Of a DNA stretch of 53,395 nucleotides, positions 24,312 to 34,589 are shown one piece after another. Below the pieces are notes generated by a model, which saw nothing but the letters and a program-made list of their open reading frames with translations, had not been told where the DNA came from and did no database searches. The first letter of the stretch is position 1; the number at the start of each line of letters is the position of its first letter. The translations under genes and the position numbers were made by a program. Origin of the DNA: Treponema sp. (lineage in GTDB: Bacteria; Spirochaetota; Spirochaetia; Treponematales; Treponemataceae); the NCBI GenBank assembly GCA_017549025.1, contig JAFYWB010000070.1, positions 1 through 53,395 of the forward strand, given 5' to 3'.

Positions 24312-25799
24312 ATGCTTGAAGGATTGTCAGTAGAAAGTGCAGAATCCATGATGAAACCTACTGTTATAAAGGTTGTTGGCTGCGGTGGTGGTGGATCCAA
24401 TGCTGTCAACAGAATGATAGAAAATGGTCTTGCAAATGTTGAATTTATTGTTATCAATACAGATCTTCAGGCATTAGGTCATTCACAGGCCCACAGAACC
24501 ATTGGTATTGGTTCTAAGATTACTGGTGGACTTGGTGCTGGTGGAAAGCCTTCTGTTGGAGAGGCTGCAGCCCATGAAAGTGAGGATCTGATTAAAGATG
24601 CCCTGCAGGGTGCTAACATGGTGTTTGTTACTGCTGGAATGGGTGGTGGTACCGGTACTGGTGCAGCTCCCATTGTAGCTAAGGTGGCAAAGCAGCTGGG
24701 AGCCCTTACGGTGGGTGTTGTAACAAAGCCCTTTGAGTTTGAAGGACGTGTTCGAATTAACAATGCGGAGGAAGGAATCAGAAAGCTCCACGAAGAGGTT
24801 GATTCCCTTATCGTTATTCCCAACGAAAATCTTTTGAAAACCATGGACAGACGAACTCCTGTAAAGCAGGCCTTCCTAAAAGCTGACGATGTATTGCGTC
24901 AGGGTGTTCAGGGAATTTCTGATGTAATTACTAAGCCCGGTCTTATTAATCTGGACTTTAACGATGTTCGTACCACCATGGAAGGCAAGGGTGATGCAAT
25001 TATGGGTATTGGTGTGGGTACTGGAGACAATCGTGCCACAGATTCTGCTTCCCAGGCCATCGACAATCCCTTGCTGGAGGATTCCCGCATAGACGGAGCA
25101 AAGAATATCCTTATCAACATTACCAGTGGAGAGGATTTCTCTCTGTTGGAGGTAGGTGAGGTTGCCAATATTGTTAAGGCTGCGGCAGACCCTGACGTAC
25201 ACGTTATTTATGGTCACGTTATTGATCCTGCCATGGAAGGTTCCGTATCTGTTACTGTTATTGCCACTGGTTTCAATGACCCAGAGGCTACAAACGAGGT
25301 GGTAGTGCCTGAGCATCCTGCCAAGGTGGAGTCCAGTAATTCAATTACCCTGGGACAGTTCCAGGCATTGCAGAAAAGTTCCATTTCAGACCAGCGCAGA
25401 GGTATGCCTCAAAGCGCCATAACCAGAAGTGAGGACAGCATGCCAAAGGTTGGTGGTGGGCAGCTGGGTTCCAGTGAGCCTCAGTATCAGCCTCCACGAC
25501 CTGCTGGTTCTGGAGCTCCTGCTTCAGGTGCGGCTGGTACAGGAATTCCAGCAGTGAATCGGCTTGCTGCAGGTGGTGCCATGACTAGCCAGCATTCATC
25601 AGGAAGTATTCCTGCAGGAAGTATTCCTGCAGGAGCCATGCCTACTGGTGGTATTCCTGCTGGGGCTGGAGCTGCTGTTCCACGACAGGGTGGCACCGTT
25701 GGTGGAGGCTTTAATTTGGATGGTACTGGTTCAGTTCCCTCTCCCAATGATTTGAAGACACCACCTTATCTGAGAAATAGAATTCAGCTGGGAGATTAA
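24312..25799 (+). CDS. ftsZ: Cell-division GTPase FtsZ
   Basis: 495 residues. The tubulin signature is [27 protein letters not shown], the T7 loop [11 protein letters not shown] and the GTPase core span about residues 15-330. A long disordered Gly/Pro/Ala linker (about 150 residues) contains a short tandem repeat, and the C-terminal peptide is [12 protein letters not shown], near the usual PxFLRxR that binds FtsA and other partners. GGGAGG before the ATG at 24312 decides the start; the TTG six codons earlier is rejected. Confidence 0.96.
   Translation: MLEGLSVESAESMMKPTVIKVVGCGGGGSNAVNRMIENGLANVEFIVINTDLQALGHSQAHRTIGIGSKITGGLGAGGKPSVGEAAAHESEDLIKDALQGANMVFVTAGMGGGTGTGAAPIVAKVAKQLGALTVGVVTKPFEFEGRVRINNAEEGIRKLHEEVDSLIVIPNENLLKTMDRRTPVKQAFLKADDVLRQGVQGISDVITKPGLINLDFNDVRTTMEGKGDAIMGIGVGTGDNRATDSASQAIDNPLLEDSRIDGAKNILINITSGEDFSLLEVGEVANIVKAAADPDVHVIYGHVIDPAMEGSVSVTVIATGFNDPEATNEVVVPEHPAKVESSNSITLGQFQALQKSSISDQRRGMPQSAITRSEDSMPKVGGGQLGSSEPQYQPPRPAGSGAPASGAAGTGIPAVNRLAAGGAMTSQHSSGSIPAGSIPAGAMPTGGIPAGAGAAVPRQGGTVGGGFNLDGTGSVPSPNDLKTPPYLRNRIQLGD
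25602..25661 (+). repeat. 15-bp tandem repeat in the FtsZ linker
   Basis: Four 15-bp units: GGAAGTATTCCTGCA twice exactly, then two diverged copies. They encode G-S-I-P-A type pentapeptides in the FtsZ disordered linker. Unit number can change by slippage without breaking the frame. Confidence 0.8.
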
Positions 25800-25804
25800 T
25801 TCCC

Positions 25805-26761
25805 TTGAAGGCAACCATTTCCGCCGATTCAAAGTCACAAAGCTCCTCTCCTGTTGGAGGGGAGTTACTTATTAGACGCTATTGTTCCCAGTTGCTGGCT
25901 GTGGATAGAAAATCTCGACTTACGGCGGAAACCTATCGGTTGGTGGTGGAGGAATTCCTGTGCTGGCTCCACAATAATTTTTCTTGCAAGGAGATGTCTT
26001 CCTGTCTTTCGGGATTGGTGGTTCAAGATATTTCCAACTATTTGATTTGGAGACGAACCCAGCATTTGGAGCAGCTGACTGTGGCCAAGGATGTTTCGGC
26101 TCTTCGTTCCTTTGGAAGCTTTTTGGTGGAAGAAGGCATTTGGCAGGAAAATCTTGTTCAGCTGGTAGAACGGCCTAAAATCCAACGAGCCCTGCCACGG
26201 GTATTGTCGGTGGAGCAGGTGGATGCACTTTTGGCCGCCATTGACACTAGTGAGCCCTTGGGAATACGTGACCGGGCTCTCTTTGAGCTGGTGTATTCCT
26301 GCGGACTTCGAATCAGCGAGGTGGCAGGACTTTTGATGCGAAATGTGCACCTGCAGGAGCGGATGCTCATTGTGCTGGGAAAGGGAAGCAAGGAGCGGGT
26401 GTTGCCCTTTGGAGATGCAGCCTATGAATGGCTTTCCCGATGGATTCAGGAAGGGCGTCCCGCTGTTTTAGGCAGCAAGCAGGTGGCAGAGGTCTTTGTA
26501 AATTATCGTGGACAACCCCTGTCTCGCAAGGGTATTTGGAAGCGGTTTCAGGAGCTGGAGATCTTGTCGGGAGTTACTGCTAAGGTGCACACCCTGCGTC
26601 ATTCCTTTGCTACCCACCTTTTGTCTGGAGGGGCTGACTTGCGTTCCGTGCAGGAGCTTTTGGGTCATTCCGACCTTTCTACCACCCAAATATATACACA
26701 TATCGAAAAGGATGAATTACATTTATATCATAAGGAATTTTTTCCCGGAGGTTCAGAATGA
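25805..26761 (+). CDS. XerC/XerD-family tyrosine recombinase (XerD-like)
   Basis: 318 residues with a SAM-like N-terminal domain and a full catalytic set: R169 (GLRISE), K193, H262 and R265 (HTLRHSFATH), H288 (LLGHSD) and the nucleophile Y297 (TTQIYTH). With the second Xer protein encoded at 30.6 kb it would resolve chromosome dimers at dif. Its place right after ftsZ corresponds to what I recall as xprB in Treponema pallidum. The start is taken as TTG with GGGAG ten nt upstream; a later start is possible. Its stop overlaps the next ATG by four bases. Confidence 0.9.
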   Translation: MKATISADSKSQSSSPVGGELLIRRYCSQLLAVDRKSRLTAETYRLVVEEFLCWLHNNFSCKEMSSCLSGLVVQDISNYLIWRRTQHLEQLTVAKDVSALRSFGSFLVEEGIWQENLVQLVERPKIQRALPRVLSVEQVDALLAAIDTSEPLGIRDRALFELVYSCGLRISEVAGLLMRNVHLQERMLIVLGKGSKERVLPFGDAAYEWLSRWIQEGRPAVLGSKQVAEVFVNYRGQPLSRKGIWKRFQELEILSGVTAKVHTLRHSFATHLLSGGADLRSVQELLGHSDLSTTQIYTHIEKDELHLYHKEFFPGGSE

Positions 26762-27492
26762 AAAAAAGATGTACTGTGGGTGTGGCAGCCCTGATTGGAA
26801 TTGCCCTGGTGCTTTCTAGCTGTAGTGGTACCAATGCCAAGACCATCAAGCGAATGCAGCAGCTTGAAGAAGGGGTTTCCAGTCCCACCACGGAGGCTGA
26901 ATTAAAGGCCGCCATTCAAAAATACCAGACCCGTGTGGAAGACATGGTTTTGGCCAACCAGCAAATCGGTATTTGGTACAAGATGCTGGGTTCTCGCTAT
27001 CTGGACAATCAGATGTACGGCGAAGCTTTGGAAGCCTTCAGAATGGCTACCACCTACTATCCTGCAAACCAGAATCTCTATTATTATGTGGCAGTTTGTG
27101 CAGGCTACATGGCAAACCAATCCTTGGATTATTCTGCCACAGGCTCCACTGCCCAGAAATTCAATTATCTGAAGCTCTCTGAATCAGCCTACCTTGAAGC
27201 CTTAAAAATCGACCCAAAGTACGCACGTGCCTTGTACGGCATTGGGGTTTTGTATATCTTTGAACTGGATGAGCCAGGAAAGGCAATTCCCTATCTTGAA
27301 ACCTTGGTGGAGGTAGAAAAGCGGAACGTGGACGGTATGTTCCTTTTGGCCAATGCCTACTACCAAACCTTTGAGTTTGAAAAGGCTATGGCGGTGTACG
27401 ACAAGATTATTTCCACCACCACCTCTGATGAGAAGAAGGCTCAGGCAGAGGCTAACAAACGTCAGGTTCTCGAAGCTGCCTATGCGGGATGA
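26758..27492 (+). CDS. TPR-repeat lipoprotein
   Basis: 244 residues. The signal peptide ends in the lipobox LSSC (Cys22), so the protein is lipidated and faces the periplasm or outer membrane. From about residue 75 on there are three to four tetratricopeptide-like helices (YGEALEAFRMATTYYPANQNL, AYLEALKIDPKYARALYGIG, AVYDKI). The equivalent position in Treponema pallidum also holds a small hypothetical gene. Function is unknown; TPRs suggest a scaffold for partners. It overlaps xerD upstream and dprA downstream. Confidence 0.8.
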   Translation: MKKRCTVGVAALIGIALVLSSCSGTNAKTIKRMQQLEEGVSSPTTEAELKAAIQKYQTRVEDMVLANQQIGIWYKMLGSRYLDNQMYGEALEAFRMATTYYPANQNLYYYVAVCAGYMANQSLDYSATGSTAQKFNYLKLSESAYLEALKIDPKYARALYGIGVLYIFELDEPGKAIPYLETLVEVEKRNVDGMFLLANAYYQTFEFEKAMAVYDKIISTTTSDEKKAQAEANKRQVLEAAYAG

Positions 27493-28459
27493 GCTTCTTC
27501 CTCTGGCCATTAGTGCCATGTATTTTTTGTCCTTCAGAGAAAAACTTATTCTTGAGGAAAAACTTGACACTGTTGGTGACCTTGCAGTACTTTCAATTGA
27601 TGATATTTCTTGCATTGTAGGAAGAAGAATCCGTTCCCGCTGGTGGAAGGGGCAAGAGTGCCAGAAGCAGGCTGAGCAAAGCAAAAAGTTGATGGAGCTG
27701 TATGGAATCCATGGAGTACTCCATCATCAGCTGGACTATCCTGCCATGGTGGCAGAGATTTTCGATCCTCCCTACATGTTGTTTTATCGTGGAAATATCC
27801 AAGCGGTGATGGAGCCCTGTATTTCCGTAGTGGGAACACGTAAGCCAACACCAGCCGTTGCCAAGGCTACCTTTGATTTTTCCCAGGAAGCGGCAACCGC
27901 TGGCTACACCTTGGTGTCTGGCCTTGCCTTTGGCATTGATGCCGCTGTACACAAGGGAGCCTTGGCGGGGAAGGGGAAAACGGTGGCAGTGTTGCCCTGT
28001 GGTGCCGACGGTGTGGTGCCCTTGAGCCACAAGCGACTGGCTGCCACCATGCTGGAACAGGAGGGATGCCTCCTTTCCGAGTATTTGCCGGGAGTGCCTG
28101 CAGAAAAGTTTCGTTTTCCCCAGCGGAACAGAATCATTGCAGCTCTGTCTCCTGTAACGGTGGTGGCAGCGGCTCCAGAAAAGTCTGGTGCCTTGATTAC
28201 GGCAGAATTTGCCTTGGAGCAGGGCAGGGACGTGTATCTTTTGGCAGCAGGATTGGCAGAAGCCAGCTGCAGTCAGGGAATGGAAGCCTATCGTCAGGAT
28301 GGAGCGCCAGTTATTAGCTCTGTAGCTGACTACGAGGCCGCCCTTGCAGCCCTTCCTGGGAGCAGTTTAGAAATTGCTCAAGCTGGCGGGAATTCTAGTG
28401 TTGGAAGAATTTCTGCCGAAACAAGATATTGTAGACAAGAGAAACAATTATTATTTTAG
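27482..28459 (+). CDS. dprA: DNA-processing protein DprA (Smf)
   Basis: 325 residues. The Rossmann-like DprA core shows SVVGTRKPTPA, LVSGLAFGIDAAVHKGAL, TVAVLPCGADGVVP and FPQRNRIIAALS. It binds single-stranded DNA and loads RecA, in transformation where competence exists and otherwise in recombination. The ATG at 27482 lies inside the preceding lipoprotein gene (11-bp overlap). No clear ribosome-binding site is seen, so translation is probably coupled. Confidence 0.92.
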   Translation: MRDELLPLAISAMYFLSFREKLILEEKLDTVGDLAVLSIDDISCIVGRRIRSRWWKGQECQKQAEQSKKLMELYGIHGVLHHQLDYPAMVAEIFDPPYMLFYRGNIQAVMEPCISVVGTRKPTPAVAKATFDFSQEAATAGYTLVSGLAFGIDAAVHKGALAGKGKTVAVLPCGADGVVPLSHKRLAATMLEQEGCLLSEYLPGVPAEKFRFPQRNRIIAALSPVTVVAAAPEKSGALITAEFALEQGRDVYLLAAGLAEASCSQGMEAYRQDGAPVISSVADYEAALAALPGSSLEIAQAGGNSSVGRISAETRYCRQEKQLLF

Positions 28460-28467
28460 AGGTTCAC

Positions 28468-30615
28468 ATGGCTGAAACTAAGGCGACTGCCAAGAAGAAG
28501 ACAAAGAAATCAACGCTGGTGATTGTAGAGTCTCCAGCAAAGGCAAAGACAATAGAAAAATATCTTGGCACCGGTTATACCGTTAAGGCATCCATGGGCC
28601 ATCTCATCGACCTTCCCAAGTCCCGCATGGCCATTGATGTGGACAATGGCTTTAACCCAGAATATATTACCGTTCGGGGGCGGGCAAAGCTGTTGCGGGA
28701 GCTCCAAAAGGATGCTAAGAAGGCTGATGAAGTGCTGCTGGCAAGCGATAATGACCGGGAAGGAGAATCCATCGCCTGGCATTTACGTCAAGCCTTTGAG
28801 GGAAAGACCAATGCTCCCATTAGGCGAATCGTGTTCAACGAAATTACTCCCCAAGCCATTACCGAGGCAGTTACCGCCCCCTCCGACATTGATGAGGCCA
28901 AGGTAAATGCTCAGAAGGCTCGCCGTATTCTAGACCGATTGGTGGGCTACAATCTTTCTCCCCTGCTGTGGAAAAAGGTCAAGAACGGCCTTTCTGCAGG
29001 ACGAGTTCAGTCTGTGGCTTTGCGACTGATTTGCGAACGGGAAAAGGAAGTGGAGGAATTCATCCCTGAGGAATACTGGAGCTTGGATGCAGACTTCATC
29101 AAAGGAAAGTCCAAGTTTACCGCCCAGTTGATGCAATATCAGGACAGAAAGCCTGAGCTGCCTAACGAAAAATCGGTACAAGCCATTATCAACGAGATTG
29201 GAAGCTCTGTGTGTACCGTGGTGGACATTAAGGCCACAGAAAAAACGGTTCGTCCCAAGCCACCATTTACCACCTCTAAGCTTCAGCAGGCAGCGGCTAA
29301 TCGTCTTGGCTTTACCTCCCGCAAAACCATGCAGATTGCCCAGCAGCTGTACGAAGGTGTGAACATCGGTTCTACCCGTGTGGGTCTTATTACCTACATG
29401 CGAACCGACTCTGTGCGTATTTCCCAGACCGCCATCGATGACGTGCGAAAGTGGCTGGCTGAGAATTTCCCCAATGAGCTTCCAGAAGCCCCCATCGAGT
29501 ACACTGTAGGAAAAAAGGCTCAGGATGCCCACGAAGGTATTCGTCCTACTTACACCTCTTACACACCAGATTCAGTGAAGGATTATCTTACCCGAGACCA
29601 GCTGCGACTGTACACCATCATTTGGGAGCGCTTTGTTTCCAGCCAGATGAACAATGCCAAAACCCGTACCACCAGCGTGGATATTCAGGCAGGTCATGCT
29701 TTGTTCCGTGTTTCTGCCAGCAAGGTGGTGGACAAGGGCTTTTACAAGGTTATTAAGCTGCTTTCCTCCAAGGAAGATTCCTCTGGTTCCCTGCCTTCAT
29801 TAAAGGTAGGAGAGGAGCTTACCGCCCAGAAGTTCTATCCTGAGCAGCACTTTACCCAGGGACCAGCCCGCTACACCGATGCCTCCATCGTTAAGACCTT
29901 GGAAGAAAAGGGCATTGGTCGTCCTTCTACCTACGCACCTATCATTTCCGTGCTACTGGACCGCTACTATGTTACCCGTAGCAATAAGCAGCTTGTTCCC
30001 ACTCCTCTGGGCCGAATGATTAACGACATTTTGGTGGAGTCCTTTCCAGAGGTGGTTAACGAGAATTTCACCGCTCGAGTGGAAACAGAATTGGACGAAA
30101 TCGAAGAGGACAAGATTCAGTGGTCAAAGATGCTGGGAGACTTTTTCTTCCCCTTCCGAGACAAGGTGGAAAACGTTATGGCCACCCACGAAAGTCTCAA
30201 GGGCTCCATGGACGAGGTCACTGACAAGATTTGCGACAAGTGCGGTCGTCACATGGTAAAAAAGCTCGGTCGATTCGGCTTTTTCTTGGCCTGTTCAGGC
30301 TTCCCAGAGTGCTACAGCACCCGCTCTATCCCCTTGGCTCGCTGCCCACGACCTGGTTGTACCGGTGAAATTGTGGCTCGAAAGACAAAGGGCCGTGGCA
30401 AGGAATTTTACGGTTGTACTAATTATCCTGACTGCGACTTTATCAGTCACTTCAAGCCCATCGACGTATATTGTCCCAAGTGTGGTCAGTTCATGGTGGA
30501 AAAATACGACAAGAAAAACGGCAGCTACAAGGCCTGCATTAATCCCGATTGCGATTATCTCCACCTGGGAGAAAATCCTACCTCCATCATTGACGAAGGT
30601 GATCTGGACTCATGA
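28468..30615 (+). CDS. topA: DNA topoisomerase I
   Basis: 715 residues, type IA. The Toprim domain (IVESPAKAKTIEKYLG, ASDNDREGESIAWHL) is followed by the active site Tyr310 in GLITYMRTDSVRIS, and three C-terminal four-cysteine zinc ribbons (CDKCGRHM, CPRPGCTG, CPKCGQFM). It relaxes negative supercoils. GAGG precedes the ATG nine nt after dprA. Its stop overlaps the xerC start by four bases. Confidence 0.96.
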   Translation: MAETKATAKKKTKKSTLVIVESPAKAKTIEKYLGTGYTVKASMGHLIDLPKSRMAIDVDNGFNPEYITVRGRAKLLRELQKDAKKADEVLLASDNDREGESIAWHLRQAFEGKTNAPIRRIVFNEITPQAITEAVTAPSDIDEAKVNAQKARRILDRLVGYNLSPLLWKKVKNGLSAGRVQSVALRLICEREKEVEEFIPEEYWSLDADFIKGKSKFTAQLMQYQDRKPELPNEKSVQAIINEIGSSVCTVVDIKATEKTVRPKPPFTTSKLQQAAANRLGFTSRKTMQIAQQLYEGVNIGSTRVGLITYMRTDSVRISQTAIDDVRKWLAENFPNELPEAPIEYTVGKKAQDAHEGIRPTYTSYTPDSVKDYLTRDQLRLYTIIWERFVSSQMNNAKTRTTSVDIQAGHALFRVSASKVVDKGFYKVIKLLSSKEDSSGSLPSLKVGEELTAQKFYPEQHFTQGPARYTDASIVKTLEEKGIGRPSTYAPIISVLLDRYYVTRSNKQLVPTPLGRMINDILVESFPEVVNENFTARVETELDEIEEDKIQWSKMLGDFFFPFRDKVENVMATHESLKGSMDEVTDKICDKCGRHMVKKLGRFGFFLACSGFPECYSTRSIPLARCPRPGCTGEIVARKTKGRGKEFYGCTNYPDCDFISHFKPIDVYCPKCGQFMVEKYDKKNGSYKACINPDCDYLHLGENPTSIIDEGDLDS

Positions 30616-31592
30616 GCTCTCGTCCTGCCTGCCTTTCTGAAGCAATAGAAGAATTTCTCTCCTATCAACAGGGGGTGCGTTGCCTTTCTGCAAACACCCT
30701 GGCAGGCTATGGCAATGACTTGGGAAAACTGGCAACCTTGCTAGATGGACAGCGTCCCTTGGATTCTGTCACCAAGGAAGATTTACGGTATTGCATGGGA
30801 GAATTAACCCTGCAGGGCTCCGCAGCCTCCAGTATAAATCGATTTGTGGCGGCAGTTCGCTCTCTTTTTGCCTATTGCCGTCGCTATGACTACATCCTGC
30901 AAGATCCTGCCTTGGAAATCCATACGGTAAAGCAGCCCAAACAGCTGCCTAAGTTCATGACCCCCTCTGAGGTGCAAGAGCTTTGTGCCGCCCCAGAAAA
31001 AACCTCCTTGCTGTGGGAGGCTCGTGACAAGGCTCTATTCCAGATGTTTTATTCCTCTGGCTGCCGTGTTGCAGAAATGGCGGGCCTTACCTTGGAAGAT
31101 TTTTCTCAGGATTTAAGCTCTGCCATGGTGCGGGGCAAGGGTGGAAAGGACCGCCGAGTATTCTTTACTCCCACCGCATCCACCGCATTGAAGGAATACC
31201 TTCCCCAGCGGCAGGAAAAGCTCCTTCGTTCTGGTAACCAGGCTACCAAAGCGCCAGTTCGGGCCTTGTTCTTGAACAATCAAGGTGGGGCTCTTACCAC
31301 TCGGGGAATTCGTTATATTCTTTCTCGTTATTCTGGGGTGGAAGGAACCAATAATCCTGTGTCGCCCCACGCTTTTCGCCATACCTTTGCCACCGCCTTG
31401 TTGTCAAATGGGGCAGATGTTCGTATGGTGCAGGAAATGCTGGGACATTCCAGTATTTCCACTACTCAACGGTATACACACATTACAACAGCTCAGCTGG
31501 TAAAAACATATAATCAAGCTCATCCCCACGGTGGCACTGAAGGACAGGTTCTTTCGGTGGCTCGTGAAGATGGGAAATCAGGAGATTGCTGA
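30612..31592 (+). CDS. xerC: Tyrosine recombinase XerC
   Basis: 326 residues with catalytic R152, K176, H253, R256, H279 and Y288 ([28 protein letters not shown]). It corresponds in position to codV/xerC between topA and hslV in Bacillus and to the codV gene in Treponema. It works with the XerD-like protein encoded at 25.8 kb. The start overlaps the topA stop (ATGA), and its TGA shares one base with the hslV ATG. Confidence 0.92.
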   Translation: MSSRPACLSEAIEEFLSYQQGVRCLSANTLAGYGNDLGKLATLLDGQRPLDSVTKEDLRYCMGELTLQGSAASSINRFVAAVRSLFAYCRRYDYILQDPALEIHTVKQPKQLPKFMTPSEVQELCAAPEKTSLLWEARDKALFQMFYSSGCRVAEMAGLTLEDFSQDLSSAMVRGKGGKDRRVFFTPTASTALKEYLPQRQEKLLRSGNQATKAPVRALFLNNQGGALTTRGIRYILSRYSGVEGTNNPVSPHAFRHTFATALLSNGADVRMVQEMLGHSSISTTQRYTHITTAQLVKTYNQAHPHGGTEGQVLSVAREDGKSGDC

Positions 31593-32149
31593 TGAAAAAA
31601 CCTCAGATTCGTAGCACCACCGTCATTGCAGTAAAAAAAGACGGCAAGGTGGCCATGGCTGGCGACGGTCAGGTAACCATGGGAAATACTGTTATGAAGG
31701 GCAATGCCCGCAAGGTTCGCCGCATGTATGACGGCAAGGTATTGACTGGTTTTGCAGGAGCCACTGCCGATGCCTTTAACCTGTTTGATAAATTTGAGTC
31801 AAAGATCAAGGAGTATGCTGGAGATTTGACTCGTGCAGCAGTGGAGCTGGCCAAACAATGGCGCACCGACAAGGCCCTCCGTCAGCTAGAAGCCCTGTTG
31901 TTGGTGGCAGACAAAGACAAGATTCTGCTGATTTCTGGAACTGGTGATGTTATCGAGCCAGAAAAGGATGTGCTAGCCATCGGTTCTGGTGGAAATTACG
32001 CCTATGCCGCAGCCTTGGCCTATCTTGAGTCCTCCGACTTGTCCGCCAAGGAAATTGCAGAAAAAAGCCTGAAAATCGCTGGTGACATCTGTATTTACAC
32101 AAACAATCACATTACGGTGGAAGAATTGTCCTCCACAAAGGAGCTGTAA
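31592..32149 (+). CDS. hslV: ATP-dependent protease subunit HslV (ClpQ)
   Basis: 185 residues, proteasome-like. The N-terminus is [14 protein letters not shown]; processing before the first Thr of STTV exposes the nucleophile. GDGQVTMG and the final NNHITVEEL fit HslV. AGGAG lies seven nt before the ATG at 31592, which is preferred over the TTG two codons earlier. It forms the peptidase of the HslUV complex with the next gene, which starts two nt after its stop. Confidence 0.96.
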   Translation: MKKPQIRSTTVIAVKKDGKVAMAGDGQVTMGNTVMKGNARKVRRMYDGKVLTGFAGATADAFNLFDKFESKIKEYAGDLTRAAVELAKQWRTDKALRQLEALLLVADKDKILLISGTGDVIEPEKDVLAIGSGGNYAYAAALAYLESSDLSAKEIAEKSLKIAGDICIYTNNHITVEELSSTKEL

Positions 32150-32151
32150 TC

Positions 32152-33606
32152 ATGGAAATACTTGAAAAAAAAGAAGATGGCTCTGCCTTGACTCCAAAGG
32201 AAATCGTAGCCCGTCTCGACACCTATATCATTGGCCAGAAGCAGGCAAAGAAGGCTGTTGCCATTGCACTACGAAACCGCTATCGCCGCCTTCTTTTGTC
32301 TGAAGACATTCGTGATGAGGTGGCTCCCAAAAACATTCTGATGATTGGACCCACTGGTGTGGGAAAGACAGAAATTGCCCGCCGTCTTGCCAAGCTCTGC
32401 AAGGCTCCCTTCTTAAAGGTAGAGGCCACCAAGTACACAGAGGTTGGGTACGTGGGCCGTGACGTAGAATCCATGGTTCGTGACCTCATGGCTGTGGGCT
32501 ACAACATGGTCAAGGAAGAAATGCAGGAAACCCTCCGCCAGCAGGCAGAAACTAGGGTAGAGGAAGACCTTCTGGATTTGCTCTTGCCCGGAAGTCGCCC
32601 CGACAAGGCCAATGATGCTTCATCTAGTGGTACCTTGCCCTTTACCATCTTTGGAACACCAGCTCCAACTTCCAGCGACAACGGCTCCACTCCAAAAATC
32701 GAAAATCAGGATGCCCAGCAGCTTTCTTCCACCAGAGAAAAATTCCGTACCATGCTGCGGGAAGGCAAATTGGAGGAGCGTGAAGTTGATGTTACAGTAA
32801 AAAAGCAGAACAACATGCCCACCATGGAGATTTTTGCTGGCGGAAACATGGAGGATTTGGAAGCAGGCATGCGTCAGATTACCTCCCTGTTTAACGGAAA
32901 TCGCTCCAAGAAGAAGACCGTAACCATTCGTGAAGCTCGCATCATTTTGACAGAAGACCATCTGGACAGAATGATTGACCCCGACAAGGTTTCCGACGAA
33001 GCTCGCCAGCGGGTGGAGCAGTCCGGTATTATCTTCATCGACGAAATTGACAAGATTGCAGTGAAGGGTGAGCGTGGTGGTCAGGACGTTTCTCGTGAGG
33101 GTGTTCAGCGAGATATTCTTCCCATTGTAGAAGGCTCCAAGGTCAACACCAAGTACGGCGTGGTGGACACTACCCACATCCTGTTCATTGCAGCTGGTGC
33201 CTTTAGCCTGGCATCTCCCTCCGACTTGATTCCTGAGCTTCAGGGTCGCTTTCCTTTGCGAGTTGAGCTGGACTCCCTCCACACCGAGGATTTCCGCCGT
33301 ATTTTGCTGGAGCCAAAGAACGCCCTTACCAAGCAGTACGCCGCCCTTTTGGCCACAGAGAATGTGAACATCATTTTTGCCGACGATGCCATCGACCGTA
33401 TGAGCTTCTTGGCTGCAGACGTAAACTCCCGCTCGGAGAATATCGGTGCACGGCGGCTCCATACCATCATGGAAACCCTTTTGGAGGAGCTTTCCTTTGA
33501 GGCTGACGAACACGCTGGAGAAACAATTACCATTACCAGCGAGTATGTAGACAAAAGGTTACAGAATATCGTGGAAAATCAAGACCTGTCACGGTATATT
33601 TTGTAG
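32152..33606 (+). CDS. hslU: HslUV unfoldase subunit HslU (ClpY)
   Basis: 484 residues, AAA+. Walker A GPTGVGKTE (66-74), the I-domain insertion (about residues 130-270), Walker B IIFIDEIDK and the sensor region SPSDLIPELQGRFPLRVEL. It ends DLSRYIL, the usual tail that docks in HslV. It is coupled to hslV. In Bacillus codY follows here; in this window flgB follows, behind its own promoter. Confidence 0.96.
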   Translation: MEILEKKEDGSALTPKEIVARLDTYIIGQKQAKKAVAIALRNRYRRLLLSEDIRDEVAPKNILMIGPTGVGKTEIARRLAKLCKAPFLKVEATKYTEVGYVGRDVESMVRDLMAVGYNMVKEEMQETLRQQAETRVEEDLLDLLLPGSRPDKANDASSSGTLPFTIFGTPAPTSSDNGSTPKIENQDAQQLSSTREKFRTMLREGKLEEREVDVTVKKQNNMPTMEIFAGGNMEDLEAGMRQITSLFNGNRSKKKTVTIREARIILTEDHLDRMIDPDKVSDEARQRVEQSGIIFIDEIDKIAVKGERGGQDVSREGVQRDILPIVEGSKVNTKYGVVDTTHILFIAAGAFSLASPSDLIPELQGRFPLRVELDSLHTEDFRRILLEPKNALTKQYAALLATENVNIIFADDAIDRMSFLAADVNSRSENIGARRLHTIMETLLEELSFEADEHAGETITITSEYVDKRLQNIVENQDLSRYIL

Positions 33607-33626
33607 CTTTCTACTAAACATACGAC

Positions 33627-33655
33627 TTGAATTTGCCGATATGAAGTACTAGAAT
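33627..33655 (+). promoter_or_regulatory. Promoter of the flgB flagellar operon
   Basis: TTGAAT, a 17-bp spacer and TAGAAT, a sigma-70-type promoter; no sigma-28 (TAAA...GCCGATAA) element is seen. The start would be near 33662, inside the hairpin that follows. Confidence 0.7.
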
Positions 33656-33656
33656 A

Positions 33657-33677
33657 GTAAAACCTTTTTTGTTTTAC
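33657..33677 (+). promoter_or_regulatory. Hairpin at the flgB transcription start
   Basis: GTAAAAC and GTTTTAC flank CTTTTTT, centred just downstream of the -10. It may be an operator or a 5'-end stem that protects the mRNA. No T-run follows, so it is not an obvious hslU terminator. Confidence 0.45.
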
Positions 33678-33697
33678 CTAATTTGGAGGTTAATGGA

Positions 33698-34114
33698 ATG
33701 AGTTCATTTTCACGGTCTGTAGACTTGTTGCACAGAGCAATGGATGCCAGCACCCTGCGGTATCAGGTGTCTGCCAACAACTTGGCCAATGCCGAGGTTC
33801 CTAATTTCAAGCGGACATCAATCAGCTTTGAAAGCGAGCTTAAGCGTGCCATTGAGTCCGAGCGAAATTCCAAGGATGCCTTCCAAATGATTACTACTCA
33901 TGAGGGACACATTCAGTCTGAAGGCTTTCAGGATTATCATGATGTGGAGCCTCGCCGGGTAACTGACTACTACACCACCTCAAAGGCCAACGGCAATAAC
34001 GTGGATGCAGAGCAGGAAGCCATGGATATTTTGAAGACACAGCTGAATTACCAGCTTTTGACCCAGATGCAGGCCTTTGAATTTTCCCAAGTGAAAATCG
34101 CCATGCAGAAATAA
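33698..34114 (+). CDS. flgB: Flagellar basal-body rod protein FlgB
   Basis: 138 residues. The N-terminal rod motif is LRYQVSANNLANAEVPNFKR and the C-terminal helix is DILKTQLNYQLLTQM. It is part of the proximal rod in the periplasm; spirochaete flagella are periplasmic. GGAGG at 33685-33689 selects the ATG at 33698 over the TTG five codons before. First gene of the operon. Confidence 0.95.
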   Translation: MSSFSRSVDLLHRAMDASTLRYQVSANNLANAEVPNFKRTSISFESELKRAIESERNSKDAFQMITTHEGHIQSEGFQDYHDVEPRRVTDYYTTSKANGNNVDAEQEAMDILKTQLNYQLLTQMQAFEFSQVKIAMQK

Positions 34115-34133
34115 GGTTTGGAGGAATTAAAGA

Positions 34134-34589
34134 ATGGGACTTTTTACCAGTATAAATATTGCAGCTACAGGAATGAGTGTTGAGCGGCTTCGAACCGACG
34201 TAATCGCCAACAACATTGCCAACGCTTCCACCACTCGCACTCCAGAGGGAGGAAAATTCCAGCGTCAAACTGTAGTTCTCCAAACCTTGGGTCAGGAAAA
34301 CATCTTCCGCAATCCCTACGTTCCTTCTGATCTGGATGAAGGGCCAGGATTAGGTGTTAAGGTAAGTCGCATTGTGTCGGACACTTCTGAGGGGCGCATG
34401 GTCTATGACCCCAGCCACCCAGATGCCATTAAGTCTGGCCCCAATGCTGGTTATGTGGAGTATCCTAACGTAAACGTGGTAAACGAAATGGTAGACTTGA
34501 TTTCCGCATCCCGTGCCTACGAGGCCAATTCCTCTGTAATTCAGGGATCAAAGGAAATGTTCAATAGCGCCCTACAGATTGCAAAATAA
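34134..34589 (+). CDS. flgC: Flagellar basal-body rod protein FlgC
   Basis: 151 residues: ATGMSVERLRTDVIANNIANASTTRT at the start, YVEYPNVNVVNEMVDLISASRAYEAN near the end. Proximal rod. GGAGG precedes the ATG. The last six codons and stop are part of a tandem duplication that continues into the gap before fliE. Confidence 0.95.
   Translation: MGLFTSINIAATGMSVERLRTDVIANNIANASTTRTPEGGKFQRQTVVLQTLGQENIFRNPYVPSDLDEGPGLGVKVSRIVSDTSEGRMVYDPSHPDAIKSGPNAGYVEYPNVNVVNEMVDLISASRAYEANSSVIQGSKEMFNSALQIAK

Noticed and set aside
25805-26761. Phage or island integrase
   Set aside because: Length, catalytic layout and place after ftsZ fit a housekeeping Xer recombinase.
32620-33513. 297-codon minus-strand frame across hslU
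   Set aside because: Antisense shadow; hslU motifs on the plus strand cover the same bases.
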